Source: Bifidobacterium pullorum DSM 20433
GTDB lineage: Bacteria; Actinomycetota; Actinomycetes; Actinomycetales; Bifidobacteriaceae
Length of the DNA stretch: 64,000 nucleotides
Direction: 5' to 3'
Assembly (NCBI RefSeq): GCF_000771405.1
Contig: NZ_JDUI01000009.1
Span: 62,001-126,000, forward strand
Positions 29,665-38,709 of the stretch are shown here, one piece after another. Numbering within the stretch: position 1 is the first letter of the stretch; every line of letters begins with the position of its first letter. A program made the translations under genes and the position numbers. The notes beneath the pieces were generated by a model. That model was not told the origin of the DNA, searched no databases, and was given only the letters and a program-made list of their open reading frames with translations.

Positions 29665-30552
29665 ATGAGTTTTCCGTCCACCTCCCCCAACCCCGCCGCT
29701 GATGACGGGGCGATGTCGGTCAGCGGCGTCGAACTGGAACGCCGCGCGTATCGGCGCAAACGGCAGCTGCAGTCCGTGGCTGTCAGCATGGTCAGCACGG
29801 TGGTGCTGGCCCTGGTCGTCGTCGTGGGATTGCAGATGTCCCCCGGCTGGCCGCATGTCAAGGAGACGTTCTTCTCCGCCGAATACTTTGCTAAGTGTTT
29901 CCCAGAAGTGTTGGACGGCCTGTGGCTGAACCTGCGGATTCTGATCGTGGCCGTGATCGGGGTGGCGGTCCTGGCCACCCTGATCGCATTGATCCGTACC
30001 AGCCGCAATCCGGTGATGTTCCCGCTGCGCGTCATCGCCGCCGTCTACACCACCGTGATGCGCGGCATCCCGATGATCGTGCTGCTGTATCTGATCGGCT
30101 TCGGCATCCCCGGACTGGGCCTGTTCGGCCGCATCGACCCGGCGATCCTGGGCACGATCGCGATTGTGCTCGGCTACGCGGCGTATGTGGCGGAAGTGCT
30201 GCGCGCCGGTTTCAACGACGTGCACCCGTCGCAGCGCGCCTCCGCCCGCTCGCTGGGCCTGACCGCCGGACAGACCACCTGGCTCGTGGTGATTCCGCAG
30301 GCGTTGCGCAAGGTGACGCCGGCGTTGATGAACGATTTCATCTCCATGCAGAAGGATGTGGGCCTGATCTCCGTGCTGGGCGCGGTGGACGCGGTGCGCG
30401 CCGCGCAGATCGAGGTGGCCAGCTCGTACAACTTCACCCCGTACGTTGTGGCCAGCCTGCTGTTCATTCTGATGAGCGTGCCGTTCATTCTGTTGAGCGA
30501 CTGGTATTCCGAGCGTCTGCGCAGGCGCGAACAGAGCGGAGGTGTGGTGTGA
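29665..30552 (+). CDS. Polar amino acid ABC transporter, permease
   Basis: A 295-residue inner-membrane subunit of the HisM/GlnP type. A basic cytoplasmic start is followed by a first helix (VSMVSTVVLALVVVVGLQM) and then the typical five-helix core starting at VLDGLWLNLRIL. The EAA loop is clear (AARSLGLTAGQTTWLVVIPQALRKVTPALMNDF in its class; key part SLGLTAGQTTWLVVIPQALR), which contacts the ATPase. The stop overlaps the ATPase region, so the two are coupled. Confidence 0.93.
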   Translation: MSFPSTSPNPAADDGAMSVSGVELERRAYRRKRQLQSVAVSMVSTVVLALVVVVGLQMSPGWPHVKETFFSAEYFAKCFPEVLDGLWLNLRILIVAVIGVAVLATLIALIRTSRNPVMFPLRVIAAVYTTVMRGIPMIVLLYLIGFGIPGLGLFGRIDPAILGTIAIVLGYAAYVAEVLRAGFNDVHPSQRASARSLGLTAGQTTWLVVIPQALRKVTPALMNDFISMQKDVGLISVLGAVDAVRAAQIEVASSYNFTPYVVASLLFILMSVPFILLSDWYSERLRRREQSGGVV

Positions 30553-30554
30553 GC

Positions 30555-31331
30555 ATGACGGCAACCGTTCCCGGAACCGTGCCGGCCGCCGGCGATGCGC
30601 CCGTGGTGCTGCGGCTGGAGAACATCCGCAAGTCCTTCGGCGATGCCCATGTATTGAACGGCATCTCATTCGACATCCGCCAGCACGAGGTGGTGGCGCT
30701 GCTCGGTCCCTCCGGCTCCGGCAAGTCCACGCTGATGAAATGCGTGAATCTGCTCGAACAGGTGGACGACGGGCAGATCTGGCTGGGGGGCACCGACATC
30801 ACCGATCCGCGTGCCGATCAGGACGCGATCCGCTCCCGCATCGGCGTGGTGTTCCAGCAGTTCAACCTGTTCCCGCACATGTCGGTGATCAGGAACGTGA
30901 CGCTGGCCGCGCGCAAGGTGCACCATTGGAACAAGGACCGCGCCGAGGCGAGGGCCCTGGAGCTGCTCGACCGCATCGGCATGCGGGCCAAGGCCGGCGC
31001 CTACCCCGACCAGCTGTCCGGCGGCCAGCAGCAGCGTGTGGCCATCGCCCGCGCGCTGATGACCAATCCGGAGCTACTGTTGCTCGATGAGATCACCTCC
31101 GCATTGGACCCGATGCTGGTCGGCGAGGTGCTGGACATGGTCTCGGAGCTGAAGGACCAGGGCACCACCATCCTGATGGCCACGCATGAGATGAGTTTCG
31201 CCCATGACGCGGCGGACCGCATCGTGCTGCTGCGCCGCGGCGTCATCGCCGAGAACGGCACGCCGCGCGAGGTCATGGACGAATCGCAGGATCCGGAAAC
31301 CAAGGAGTTCTTCAGCCACTTCCGCAGCTAG
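30555..31331 (+). CDS. Polar amino acid ABC transporter, ATP-binding protein
   Basis: A 258-residue ABC ATPase of the GlnQ/HisP class. It has Walker A (GPSGSGKSTLMKCVNLLE), Q-loop (VVFQQFNLFPHMSV), signature LSGGQQQRVAIARAL, Walker B LLLLDEITSALDP and the switch His in LMATHEMSFA. The ATG at 30555 has GGAGGTG nine bases upstream; a GTG at 30549 overlapping the permease stop by 4 bp is the alternative. Last gene of the transporter operon. Confidence 0.94.
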   Translation: MTATVPGTVPAAGDAPVVLRLENIRKSFGDAHVLNGISFDIRQHEVVALLGPSGSGKSTLMKCVNLLEQVDDGQIWLGGTDITDPRADQDAIRSRIGVVFQQFNLFPHMSVIRNVTLAARKVHHWNKDRAEARALELLDRIGMRAKAGAYPDQLSGGQQQRVAIARALMTNPELLLLDEITSALDPMLVGEVLDMVSELKDQGTTILMATHEMSFAHDAADRIVLLRRGVIAENGTPREVMDESQDPETKEFFSHFRS

Positions 31332-31358
31332 CGGCTTCCCGCCCCTCCCCTTTTTCCG

Positions 31359-31450
31359 GACTCTGACACATTTGTGACCGTGATACAAGTTGAAAACCTT
31401 GGAATATAGCGGTTTTGACAATGGTGTCAGAGTCACAATGTGTCAGAGTC
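31359..31450. repeat. Centred palindromic element E4 (GACTCTGACACA arms)
   Basis: The left arm GACTCTGACACATTTGTGAC and the right arm complement agree with few mismatches over about 28 bp; inner GTTGAAAACC / GGTTTTGACA also pair. GGAATATA (31401-31408) lies exactly at the centre. The element sits between the convergent ABC-ATPase gene and ribF. Confidence 0.88.
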
Positions 31451-31496
31451 ACATCATAGCTGCGACGGGATTTTGCGATTCGGCTGGCATTCTTGA

Positions 31497-32777
31497 TCAG
31501 GCGGTCAGGCGCCTGGTCTGGTCCACGTAGGAGTTCAGCGCGGCGATCAGCTCGTCCACGCCGTCGTATCGGACCATCGGATGCAGGAATCCGGCGAATT
31601 CGAAACGCACGCGATGCCCATACAGGTCCAGCCAGGAACCGTCCTCGGTGATCGCATAGGCCTCCGCCACACGCTCGTGCAGTCCGGTCTGCTCGCTGAA
31701 CGTCGGCTTGGTGCCGATGGAGATCGCAGCCGGCCAACGGTACGGGGAATCGGCGGCGCACCTTGCCACGGCACCATGGTCATCGTACGGGTGCAGTCTG
31801 GGTGCGGTCCGCCCGGCGTCCGCGGAATCCGCGTCGACCCGCTCCAGTGCCGGGCAGGTGGCGTTATCCGTCGGTCCGTGGGATTCAGCCGGACCCAAAT
31901 CGACCAGCCATCCGGCATACACGCCGTCCACCGGCAGGTAGCCGTCCAGGCGCTCCCCCAGGTTCGCGGTCGGGAATCCAAGCGCACGGCCGCGCTCCTC
32001 ACCATGCACCACCACGCCTTCGACCGCGTGAGGACGCCCCAGAATCGCGTTCGCGTCCTTGACGCGGCCATGTCCGAGCAGATATCGCACGTTCGTGGAG
32101 CTCCAGGCGCGGGTCCTACGTCCCTGATGCCGCTTGCTCCATGCGCGCAGCTGTGCCTTGGTCATGCCGGCGGTCGGATCCTGCGGCTCCCCCGGCTCCG
32201 TAGGCGCTTCGGGATGCGCGTCGGCGGGGATGCGCACCTCGCCGGGGCCGCGATCGTCCACCACAACCAGCTCGAACACGCCGGTGGCCTGCGCCAACGT
32301 GTCGATCGCCTTGATATCGCCCTCGCGATTGTTGCCCATCGCGGCGTCCGTCCCGAGCACCAGCGTGCGCATGCCCACCCGGCCGACCATCTGTCCCAGG
32401 AAGAACCGGTAGGATTTCGCCGCGAACGGCAGCGAGTAACGGACCTGCAGCACCACATCCACGCCGAGGTCCCGTATGACGCGCAGCCGCTGGTCCACGC
32501 CGGTCAGCGCCTCCACGTCCACGGCATCCTCCGGCAGCGCCGCGCCGTCGTGTTCGGCCGCATACCGGTGCACAAGCCCGGGTCGGGGGTCGAACAGCAC
32601 CACCACGGCGAACGAATCGGTCTGTTTCGCCAGCTCGACCACCTTGCCGATCACCGCGGCATGCCCTTGATGCATGCCGTCGAACACGCCGACCGTCACC
32701 ACGGCCCTGCGGTCCGGGCTGAGGGCCGGCCAATCGACCTGACCGTTCTCATCGGGGGTCAACGTCATGATGTCCAT
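31497..32777 (-). CDS. ribF: Bifunctional riboflavin kinase / FAD synthetase
   Basis: A 426-residue cytoplasmic enzyme that makes FMN from riboflavin and then FAD. The N-terminal adenylyltransferase domain shows VTVGVFDGMHQGHAAVIGKV and SSTNVRYLLGHGRVKDANAILGRP (ISSTxIR-type motif). The C-terminal flavokinase has GRALGFPTANL (PTAN motif) and the Glu region around WLDLYGHRVRFEF. An acidic insert near residues 185-215 is longer than usual. It is last in the nusA-infB-rbfA-truB-ribF run, 41 bp after truB. Confidence 0.95.
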   Translation of the reverse strand: MDIMTLTPDENGQVDWPALSPDRRAVVTVGVFDGMHQGHAAVIGKVVELAKQTDSFAVVVLFDPRPGLVHRYAAEHDGAALPEDAVDVEALTGVDQRLRVIRDLGVDVVLQVRYSLPFAAKSYRFFLGQMVGRVGMRTLVLGTDAAMGNNREGDIKAIDTLAQATGVFELVVVDDRGPGEVRIPADAHPEAPTEPGEPQDPTAGMTKAQLRAWSKRHQGRRTRAWSSTNVRYLLGHGRVKDANAILGRPHAVEGVVVHGEERGRALGFPTANLGERLDGYLPVDGVYAGWLVDLGPAESHGPTDNATCPALERVDADSADAGRTAPRLHPYDDHGAVARCAADSPYRWPAAISIGTKPTFSEQTGLHERVAEAYAITEDGSWLDLYGHRVRFEFAGFLHPMVRYDGVDELIAALNSYVDQTRRLTA

Positions 32778-32818
32778 AATCGTCCTTTACTCTTCAAGCG
32801 CGGCACCGGCTCGGCACC

Positions 32819-33862
32819 CTACGCCACCGGGAACACGGTGACGGGTTTGGCCATGCCATGGCCGCACGGTTCCACGATGGCGATGAGGTCGTTGCGCTCC
32901 GGCACCACCGCGGCCAACCATCCGCCGCGCGGCGTTCCCTCCGCGACGCGGATACGACGTCCGAACCGCAGGTCGGCGGCCTCGACGTCGGATACCTCGA
33001 TCACCGTCATCGCGGCAGCGGCGGCCTCGATCATCGATAGGGCGTGCGCGGCGAGATCCGCCCCGGCCACGTCAAGCACGGCGCGGTTGCGGGTCACGGT
33101 TTCGCCGTCACGGTTGGTGAACGTGCGTTGTTCGACGTGGGCCGTCACCGCGCGTGGATCATCGACACGATACCGTCCGACGCGGATGCGGCGCAGACGG
33201 GTCAGATGCCCGCCCACACCCAACGATTCGCCCAGATCGCGGGCGAGGGCACGGATGTAGGTGCCGGCCGAGCAGGTGACGCGCACGTCCACGTCCAGCA
33301 TAGGCAACGAACCGTCGCCGGAGCCGACATCCTCCGGCGCGTCGCCGGGCCGTCCATCGGCCATGGCCGCAACCCGTACCGGGCGCACGTCAAGCACCGC
33401 GAACTCATGAATCGTGACGGGCCGCGCCTCGAGCTGCACGTCCTGGCCGTCACGGGCCAGATCGTAGGCGCGCCGACCGTTGACCTTGATGGCCGAGTAC
33501 GTGTTCGGCACCTGCTCGATCGTTCCGGTGAACCGCGCATCGATCACGGCCCGCAGCTCGTCGCATGACATGGCCGGGACCGGATGCACGGCGATGGTCT
33601 CGCCGTCGGCGTCGTCGGTGGCGGTGCGCTGGCCGAGCCGGATCGTGGCCTCGTAGGTCTTATCGTGTTCGACGATGACGTTGAGCAGGCGCGTGGCGTT
33701 GCCGAAGCCGACGATGAGCGCGCCCGTGGCCATCGGATCGAGGGTGCCGGCATGGCCAACCCGCTTCATATGCAAGGCGCCGCGCACCGCCGCCACGATG
33801 TCATGGCTGGTCACGCCCTGCGGCTTGTCGACGATGAGCAGACCGGAATTCGCCAACGTCAC
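32819..33862 (-). CDS. truB: tRNA pseudouridine-55 synthase
   Basis: A 347-residue enzyme modifying U55 in the T-loop of tRNAs. Conserved motifs: GLLIVDKPQGVTSHDIVAAVR, the catalytic GHAGTLDPMATGALIVGFGNATRL (Asp in GTLDP) and SAIKVNGRRAYDLAR. C-terminally GTYIRALARDLGESLG is typical. The start overlaps the rbfA stop by 4 bp (ATGA), indicating coupling. Confidence 0.96.
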   Translation of the reverse strand: MTLANSGLLIVDKPQGVTSHDIVAAVRGALHMKRVGHAGTLDPMATGALIVGFGNATRLLNVIVEHDKTYEATIRLGQRTATDDADGETIAVHPVPAMSCDELRAVIDARFTGTIEQVPNTYSAIKVNGRRAYDLARDGQDVQLEARPVTIHEFAVLDVRPVRVAAMADGRPGDAPEDVGSGDGSLPMLDVDVRVTCSAGTYIRALARDLGESLGVGGHLTRLRRIRVGRYRVDDPRAVTAHVEQRTFTNRDGETVTRNRAVLDVAGADLAAHALSMIEAAAAAMTVIEVSDVEAADLRFGRRIRVAEGTPRGGWLAAVVPERNDLIAIVEPCGHGMAKPVTVFPVA

Positions 33863-34455
33863 GCCTCGGTGGATGTGTCGGAGTCCGCGGTGAATGTGTC
33901 AGAGTCCGTGCCGGCGGAGGCGACGTCATCCAGGTCGATGTCATCGAGTTCGTCCCAGTCGTCCTCATCCTCGTCGTCCCAATCCGAATCCTCATCCGGA
34001 TCGGCGTCCTCGTCGCGGGCCTCGGGATGCTTGTACGGGTCGGCGTCGCCGGCGTACTGGGCGGTCTCGCGGGCCTTGGCCAGCTCCTCGTCGCGCTTGC
34101 GGGCCACGGCCAGGATGTCCTCGATCTCATGGGCTTCGCCGGGCACCTCGTCGAAGATGAACTGCAGCTGCGGGGTCAGACGCAGGCCGGCCTTCGTGCC
34201 GACCAGCGAACGCAGACGGCCCTTGGCTTGGTTCAGCGCCTCCTGGGCGCGCTTGCGCTCGCCCTGCTCCTTGCCGGCATGGCCGAGCTGGGTCCAGTAG
34301 ACCTTGGCGAGCTGCAGGTCGTTGGTCACACGCACCTCGGTGATGGTGACGTTGGCCAGACGCTTGTCGTGCAGCTGGGCCTCCATCGAGGAGGCGATGA
34401 CACGCTGGATGAGCGCCGCGATGCGCGCGGCGCGGGGGTTGGTTCCTGAAGGCAT
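33859..34455 (-). CDS. rbfA: 30S ribosome-binding factor A with long acidic tail
   Basis: A 198-residue protein. Residues 1-130 are the KH-type RbfA fold needed for late 16S maturation (RIAALIQRVIASSMEAQL, VTITEVRVTNDLQLAKVYW, LRLTPQLQFIFDE). The remaining ~65 residues are extremely acidic (DEDADPDEDSDWDDEDEDDW). The last codons contain two near-identical 15-bp units resembling arms of the intergenic palindromes. The ATG at 34455 (MPSGTNPRAARIAAL) is the family-typical start. Confidence 0.93.
   Translation of the reverse strand: MPSGTNPRAARIAALIQRVIASSMEAQLHDKRLANVTITEVRVTNDLQLAKVYWTQLGHAGKEQGERKRAQEALNQAKGRLRSLVGTKAGLRLTPQLQFIFDEVPGEAHEIEDILAVARKRDEELAKARETAQYAGDADPYKHPEARDEDADPDEDSDWDDEDEDDWDELDDIDLDDVASAGTDSDTFTADSDTSTEA
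33873..33908. repeat. Tandem 21-bp-spaced units in the rbfA 3' end
   Basis: ATGTGTCGGAGTCCG (33873-33887) and ATGTGTCAGAGTCCG (33894-33908) differ at one base. The second is identical to the end of element E7 at 41399-41413. They encode the last acidic Ser/Thr-Asp residues of RbfA. Confidence 0.75.
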
Positions 34456-34663
34456 GGGGTTCCTCGCTCGTTCGTCGTCAATCAGTCGGGCCGATGCGGT
34501 TCCTCGACGCGTCCGGCCGTATGTTCCGATGTTCCATCGTCGCACATCCCACGGTCATTGACCGCCGTCCGCGAACGGCGTGCACGACCCGGAACGCAGC
34601 GGGCGCCCGCGGCCGGAGAACCGGCTTGCGGACGCCCTATGCACGCGGGGTTGTCCCGAGCGG

Positions 34664-37399
34664 CTACTTGCGCTCGATCTCCTGCATCTCGAAGGTCTCA
34701 ATGACGTCGCCGATCTCGATGTCATTGAAGGAGCCGAGGTTGATACCGGCCTCGTAGCCTTCCTTGACGGAGGTGACGTCGTCCTTGAAACGACGCAGCG
34801 AGGAGATCTCCAGGTCGTTGACCGTGGCCACGCCGTTGCGCAGGATGCGGCACTTGGTACCGCGCTTGACCTCGCCGTCCTGCACCATGACGCCGGCGAT
34901 GTTGCCGAACTTGGAGGAGCGGAAGATCTCGCGGATCTCCGAGTGGGAGGTGACGACCTCCTCGTACTCGGGCTTGAGCATGCCCTTGAGCGACGCCTCG
35001 ATGTCCTCGATGGCCTTGTAGATGATCGAGTAGTACTTGATCTCCACGCCCTCGCGCTCGGCCAGCTCCGCCACCTGACGGTTCGGACGCACGTTGAAGC
35101 CGATGATGACGGCCTTGTCGACCGTGGCCAGGTTGACGTCGTTCTGCGTGATCGCGCCGACGCCGCGGTGGATGACCTGGATGCCGACCTCGTCGGACAC
35201 CTCGATCTTCATGAGCGAATCCTCGAGCGCCTCGACCGAGCCGGACGAATCGCCCTTGATGACGATGTTGAGCATATCCACCTCGGACTTGGCGAACTGC
35301 TCCTTGAGGCTCTCGAGCGAGACGATCTTGCGGCGCTTGGCCAGCTGGGCGGCGCGCTCGGTGGCCTGGCGCTTCTCGGCGATCTGGCGCGCGGTGCGGT
35401 CGTCCGGGGCGACGAGGAACAGGTCGCCCGCGGTCGGCACCGAGGTCAGACCCAGCACCTGCACCGGCGTGGACGGCACGGCCTCCTTCATCTGCTTGCC
35501 GTTCTCGTCGAGCATCGCGCGGACGCGGCCGTACGAGGTGCCAGCCACGATGGCGTCGCCGACATGCAGGGTGCCCTGCTGCACCAGCACGGTGGCCACG
35601 GCGCCGCGGCCCTTGTCCAGACGCGCCTCGACGGTCGCGCCACGGGCGTCCATGTCGGGGTTCGCGCGCAGGTCGAGCTCGGCGTCGGCCGTCAGCAGCA
35701 CGGCCTCGAGCAGCTTGTCGACGTTCGTACCCTGCTTGGCGGAGATGTCGACGAACATCGTGTCGCCGCCGTACTCCTCCGGCACCAGGCCGAACTCGGT
35801 GAGCTGGCCGCGGACCTTGTCCGGGTTGGCGCCGGCCACATCGATCTTGTTGACGGCCACGACGATCGGCACATGCGCCGCCTGGGCGTGGTTGATGGCC
35901 TCGACGGTCTGCGGCATGACGCCGTCGTCGGCGGCGACCACCAGGATCGCCACGTCGGTCAGCTCGGCGCCACGGGCACGCATGGCGGTGAACGCCTCAT
36001 GGCCCGGGGTGTCGAGGAACGTGATCTTGCGCTGCTCACCCTCCAGCGAAACGGTGACCTGGTAGGCGCCGATGCGCTGCGTAATGCCGCCGGCCTCACC
36101 GGCGATGACGTTGGTGCGGCGGATGGTGTCGAGCAGTCGGGTCTTACCGTGATCGACATGACCCATGACGGTGACCACCGGCGGACGCGGCTTGAGGTCC
36201 GCATCCTCCTGGAGCTCCTCCTCATCCAGGTCGATGTCGAACTGCTGCAGCAGCTCCTTGTCCTCCTCTTCGGCGGACACGATCTTGATGTTCCAGCCGA
36301 TCTCCTCGCCGAGGATCTGGAACGTGGACTCGTCCAGCGACTGCGTGGCCGTGGCCATCTCGCCGAGATGGAACAGCACGGTGACCAGCGCGGCCGGATT
36401 GACGTTGATCTTCTCCGCCAGATCGGCCAGCGAGGCACCCTGACGCAGACGGATGGTCTGCCCGTTGCCTGCGGGAATGCGCACGCCACCGATGATCGGG
36501 GCCTTCATCTCCTGGAATTCCTGGCGTTTCGCCAGCCTGTTCTTGCGGGCCTTCGACGACTTGCCGCCCTGACGGCCGAATGCGCCGGCCGCGCCGCCGC
36601 GGCCGCGACCGCCGCCGCGTGCGGGACCGTTATTCGGAGAGGCGCCGCCCTGGAACCCGCCGGAGGTGTTGCCACCGCCGAAACGATTGCCACCCGGACG
36701 GCTGTTGCCGCCCTGGCCGGGACGATGCTGTCCCCACTGCCCCGGCTTGGCGCCCTGCGCGCCCTGACCGGGACGACCGCGGAAGCCGCCGCGGCCGCCG
36801 CCCTGACCGGGACGGCCGTTGCCGCGACCGCCACGACCGTTGTCCACAGTGGGTCGGGACATCGGATGCGGACGCGGGATATCGCTCGGGGTCGGCGTAT
36901 GCATGCCCTGCTTGCGGCTGAACGGGTTGTTGCCCGGACGGGGCCCGCTCGGACGCTGCGTATCCTGCGACTGGCTGCGGTTGCCCTGCGGTGCGGGCTT
37001 GCCGCCCTGGGGACGGGACTGACCATGGCCGCCCTGGCGCTGGCCGGGCTTCGGGGCCGCGTTGTGATGGCCGGATTCGGCAGCGGGCTTCGGCGCGGCG
37101 GGACCGGGCTTCGGGGCCGCCGCATGGGGCTTGCCGGAATTCGTCGGTGCCGCGGGCGTGCCGGCGGTCGCCGGCTTGGCGGGCGCGGGCTTGGCGGGGG
37201 CCGGCTTCGCCGCGGCGGGCTTGGATTCCTGCGCGGCGCCGGGCTTGGGGAACGCCGCCTTCAGGCGACGGGCGACCGGGGGTTCCACGGTCGAGGATGC
37301 GGATTTGACGAATTCTCCCATTTCCTTGAGCTTCTCAAGGATCGTCTTGCTATCGACGCCAAGTTCCTTGGCCAGATCATACACGCGTGCTTTCGGCAC
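34664..37399 (-). CDS. infB: Translation initiation factor IF-2
   Basis: A 911-residue GTPase that brings initiator tRNA to the 30S subunit. It starts with the IF2-N domain ([24 protein letters not shown]). A Pro/Ala/Gly/Arg/Gln-rich linker fills residues about 60-290. A second IF2-N domain lies near 320-370. The G domain (about 410-580) has [20 protein letters not shown] and NKIDV. Domains II-IV follow to the end. It lies between nusA and rbfA; 208 bp separate it from rbfA and 207 bp from nusA. Confidence 0.97.
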   Translation of the reverse strand: MPKARVYDLAKELGVDSKTILEKLKEMGEFVKSASSTVEPPVARRLKAAFPKPGAAQESKPAAAKPAPAKPAPAKPATAGTPAAPTNSGKPHAAAPKPGPAAPKPAAESGHHNAAPKPGQRQGGHGQSRPQGGKPAPQGNRSQSQDTQRPSGPRPGNNPFSRKQGMHTPTPSDIPRPHPMSRPTVDNGRGGRGNGRPGQGGGRGGFRGRPGQGAQGAKPGQWGQHRPGQGGNSRPGGNRFGGGNTSGGFQGGASPNNGPARGGGRGRGGAAGAFGRQGGKSSKARKNRLAKRQEFQEMKAPIIGGVRIPAGNGQTIRLRQGASLADLAEKINVNPAALVTVLFHLGEMATATQSLDESTFQILGEEIGWNIKIVSAEEEDKELLQQFDIDLDEEELQEDADLKPRPPVVTVMGHVDHGKTRLLDTIRRTNVIAGEAGGITQRIGAYQVTVSLEGEQRKITFLDTPGHEAFTAMRARGAELTDVAILVVAADDGVMPQTVEAINHAQAAHVPIVVAVNKIDVAGANPDKVRGQLTEFGLVPEEYGGDTMFVDISAKQGTNVDKLLEAVLLTADAELDLRANPDMDARGATVEARLDKGRGAVATVLVQQGTLHVGDAIVAGTSYGRVRAMLDENGKQMKEAVPSTPVQVLGLTSVPTAGDLFLVAPDDRTARQIAEKRQATERAAQLAKRRKIVSLESLKEQFAKSEVDMLNIVIKGDSSGSVEALEDSLMKIEVSDEVGIQVIHRGVGAITQNDVNLATVDKAVIIGFNVRPNRQVAELAEREGVEIKYYSIIYKAIEDIEASLKGMLKPEYEEVVTSHSEIREIFRSSKFGNIAGVMVQDGEVKRGTKCRILRNGVATVNDLEISSLRRFKDDVTSVKEGYEAGINLGSFNDIEIGDVIETFEMQEIERK

Positions 37400-37606
37400 T
37401 CAATTCTCCTATTCTGCGACCGCGCGTATGCCGGCGGTCACGCTTCGATGACGGCGAGCTTACCCTGTCTCATCGTGCAACCATGGTCGTTATACCTCGT
37501 GTTTCATACCGCGGCGCAGAACCGCAGTCCAACGCCCGGAATACCGCAGCCAAGCATACTCGTGGCTGTGGAGAATCCGGGCGTGGCGAGCGTGGGAATC
37601 CCGGGG

Positions 37607-38635
37607 TCAGGATTCGTGTTCCTCCTGCTTGGCCTGGTGGGCCTCGGCGGATTCAATGCCGATCTTCCATCCGGTCAGCTTGGCCGCCAGACGGGCGTTC
37701 TGCCCCTCCTTGCCGATGGCCAGCGACAGCTGATCGTCATGGATGAAGGCGATGGCGGTCTTGTTCTTCTCGCTGATGACCTTGACGCCGGTCGCCACCG
37801 CGGGCGACAGCGCGGCCGCCACGAACTTGGCGGGATCGGCCGACCAGTCGACGATATCGATCTTCTCCGGGCCGAGGTTCTCCATCACGGCACGCACACG
37901 CGCGCCGCCGGGGCCGATCAGGGCGCCCTTCGGGTTGACGCCCTCGGTGTTGGCGCGCACGGCGATCTTCGTGCGGGCGCCGGCCTCGCGGGCGATCGCC
38001 ATGATCGACACGGCGCCGGAATTCAGCTCGGGCACCTCACGCTCGAACAGGTGACGAACCAGTTCCGGATGCGAGCGCGACACGATGATCTCCGGTCCAC
38101 GCAGCCCCCGGGCCACATTCACCACGTATACGCGCAGACGCTCGCCGTGGCGGTACCGTTCGCCGGGCACCTGCTCGCGGCGGGGCAGAATCGCCTCCAC
38201 ATCGCCGACCGCGATATGCACGTTCGCGGTGTCCTTGGCGTCCTGCTGCACGATGCCGGTGATCAGCTTGCCCTTCTGTCCGGAGAAGGCACCGAAGACC
38301 TTGTCGTCCTCCGCCTTGCGGAACAGCTGGGTGATGACCTGGCGCGCCGTGGAGGCGGCCAGACGGCCGAAATCACGCGGAGTGTCGTCGTATTCCTCGC
38401 CGAGCTTCGGAGCGGGGTGCGGATCGTCCTCGGTCGGCTCGACCGGAATCTCATCCTGCGCCCACACGGTGAACGTGCCGGCGCGGTCGTCAAGTTCAAT
38501 GCGCGCATGCTTGGCGGCGTGCGGGGTTTTCATATATGCGAGCCGCAGCGCCTCGGCGAGTGCGGTATCCAACGTCTCCGCATCGATTCCCTGCTCGGCG
38601 GCCAGCCGATGCATGCCATTCAGGTCCAGTTCCAT
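37607..38635 (-). CDS. nusA: Transcription termination/antitermination factor NusA
   Basis: A 342-residue short NusA typical of actinobacteria: N-terminal RNA-polymerase-binding domain, S1 domain (GIVQQDAKDTANVHIAVGDVEAILP), two KH domains (with IGPGGARVRAVMENL and AIGKEGQNARLAAKLTG) and no C-terminal acidic repeats. AGGAGG lies 8 bp before the ATG at 38635; a TTG two codons upstream is too close to it. RimP, which usually precedes nusA, is absent; an unrelated divergent gene lies there. Confidence 0.95.
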   Translation of the reverse strand: MELDLNGMHRLAAEQGIDAETLDTALAEALRLAYMKTPHAAKHARIELDDRAGTFTVWAQDEIPVEPTEDDPHPAPKLGEEYDDTPRDFGRLAASTARQVITQLFRKAEDDKVFGAFSGQKGKLITGIVQQDAKDTANVHIAVGDVEAILPRREQVPGERYRHGERLRVYVVNVARGLRGPEIIVSRSHPELVRHLFEREVPELNSGAVSIMAIAREAGARTKIAVRANTEGVNPKGALIGPGGARVRAVMENLGPEKIDIVDWSADPAKFVAAALSPAVATGVKVISEKNKTAIAFIHDDQLSLAIGKEGQNARLAAKLTGWKIGIESAEAHQAKQEEHES

Positions 38636-38709
38636 CTTCAAGACCTCCTATGAAGTTATATCCGAGCGCTTGGCCCACTGGTCACAGTCAAAGGCTAGTC
38701 TAGTGGTTT

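Noticed and set aside
31497..31760. FMN riboswitch near ribF
   Set aside because: ribF is on the minus strand within an operon after truB; no RFN-type conserved blocks are seen at its 5' end.
34580..38653. Very long open frame (>1300 codons) on the plus strand across infB and nusA
   Set aside because: It is antisense to two certain genes. Its composition (Leu/Asp/Gly/His/Arg-rich, no domains) is the usual shadow of GC-rich codon use.
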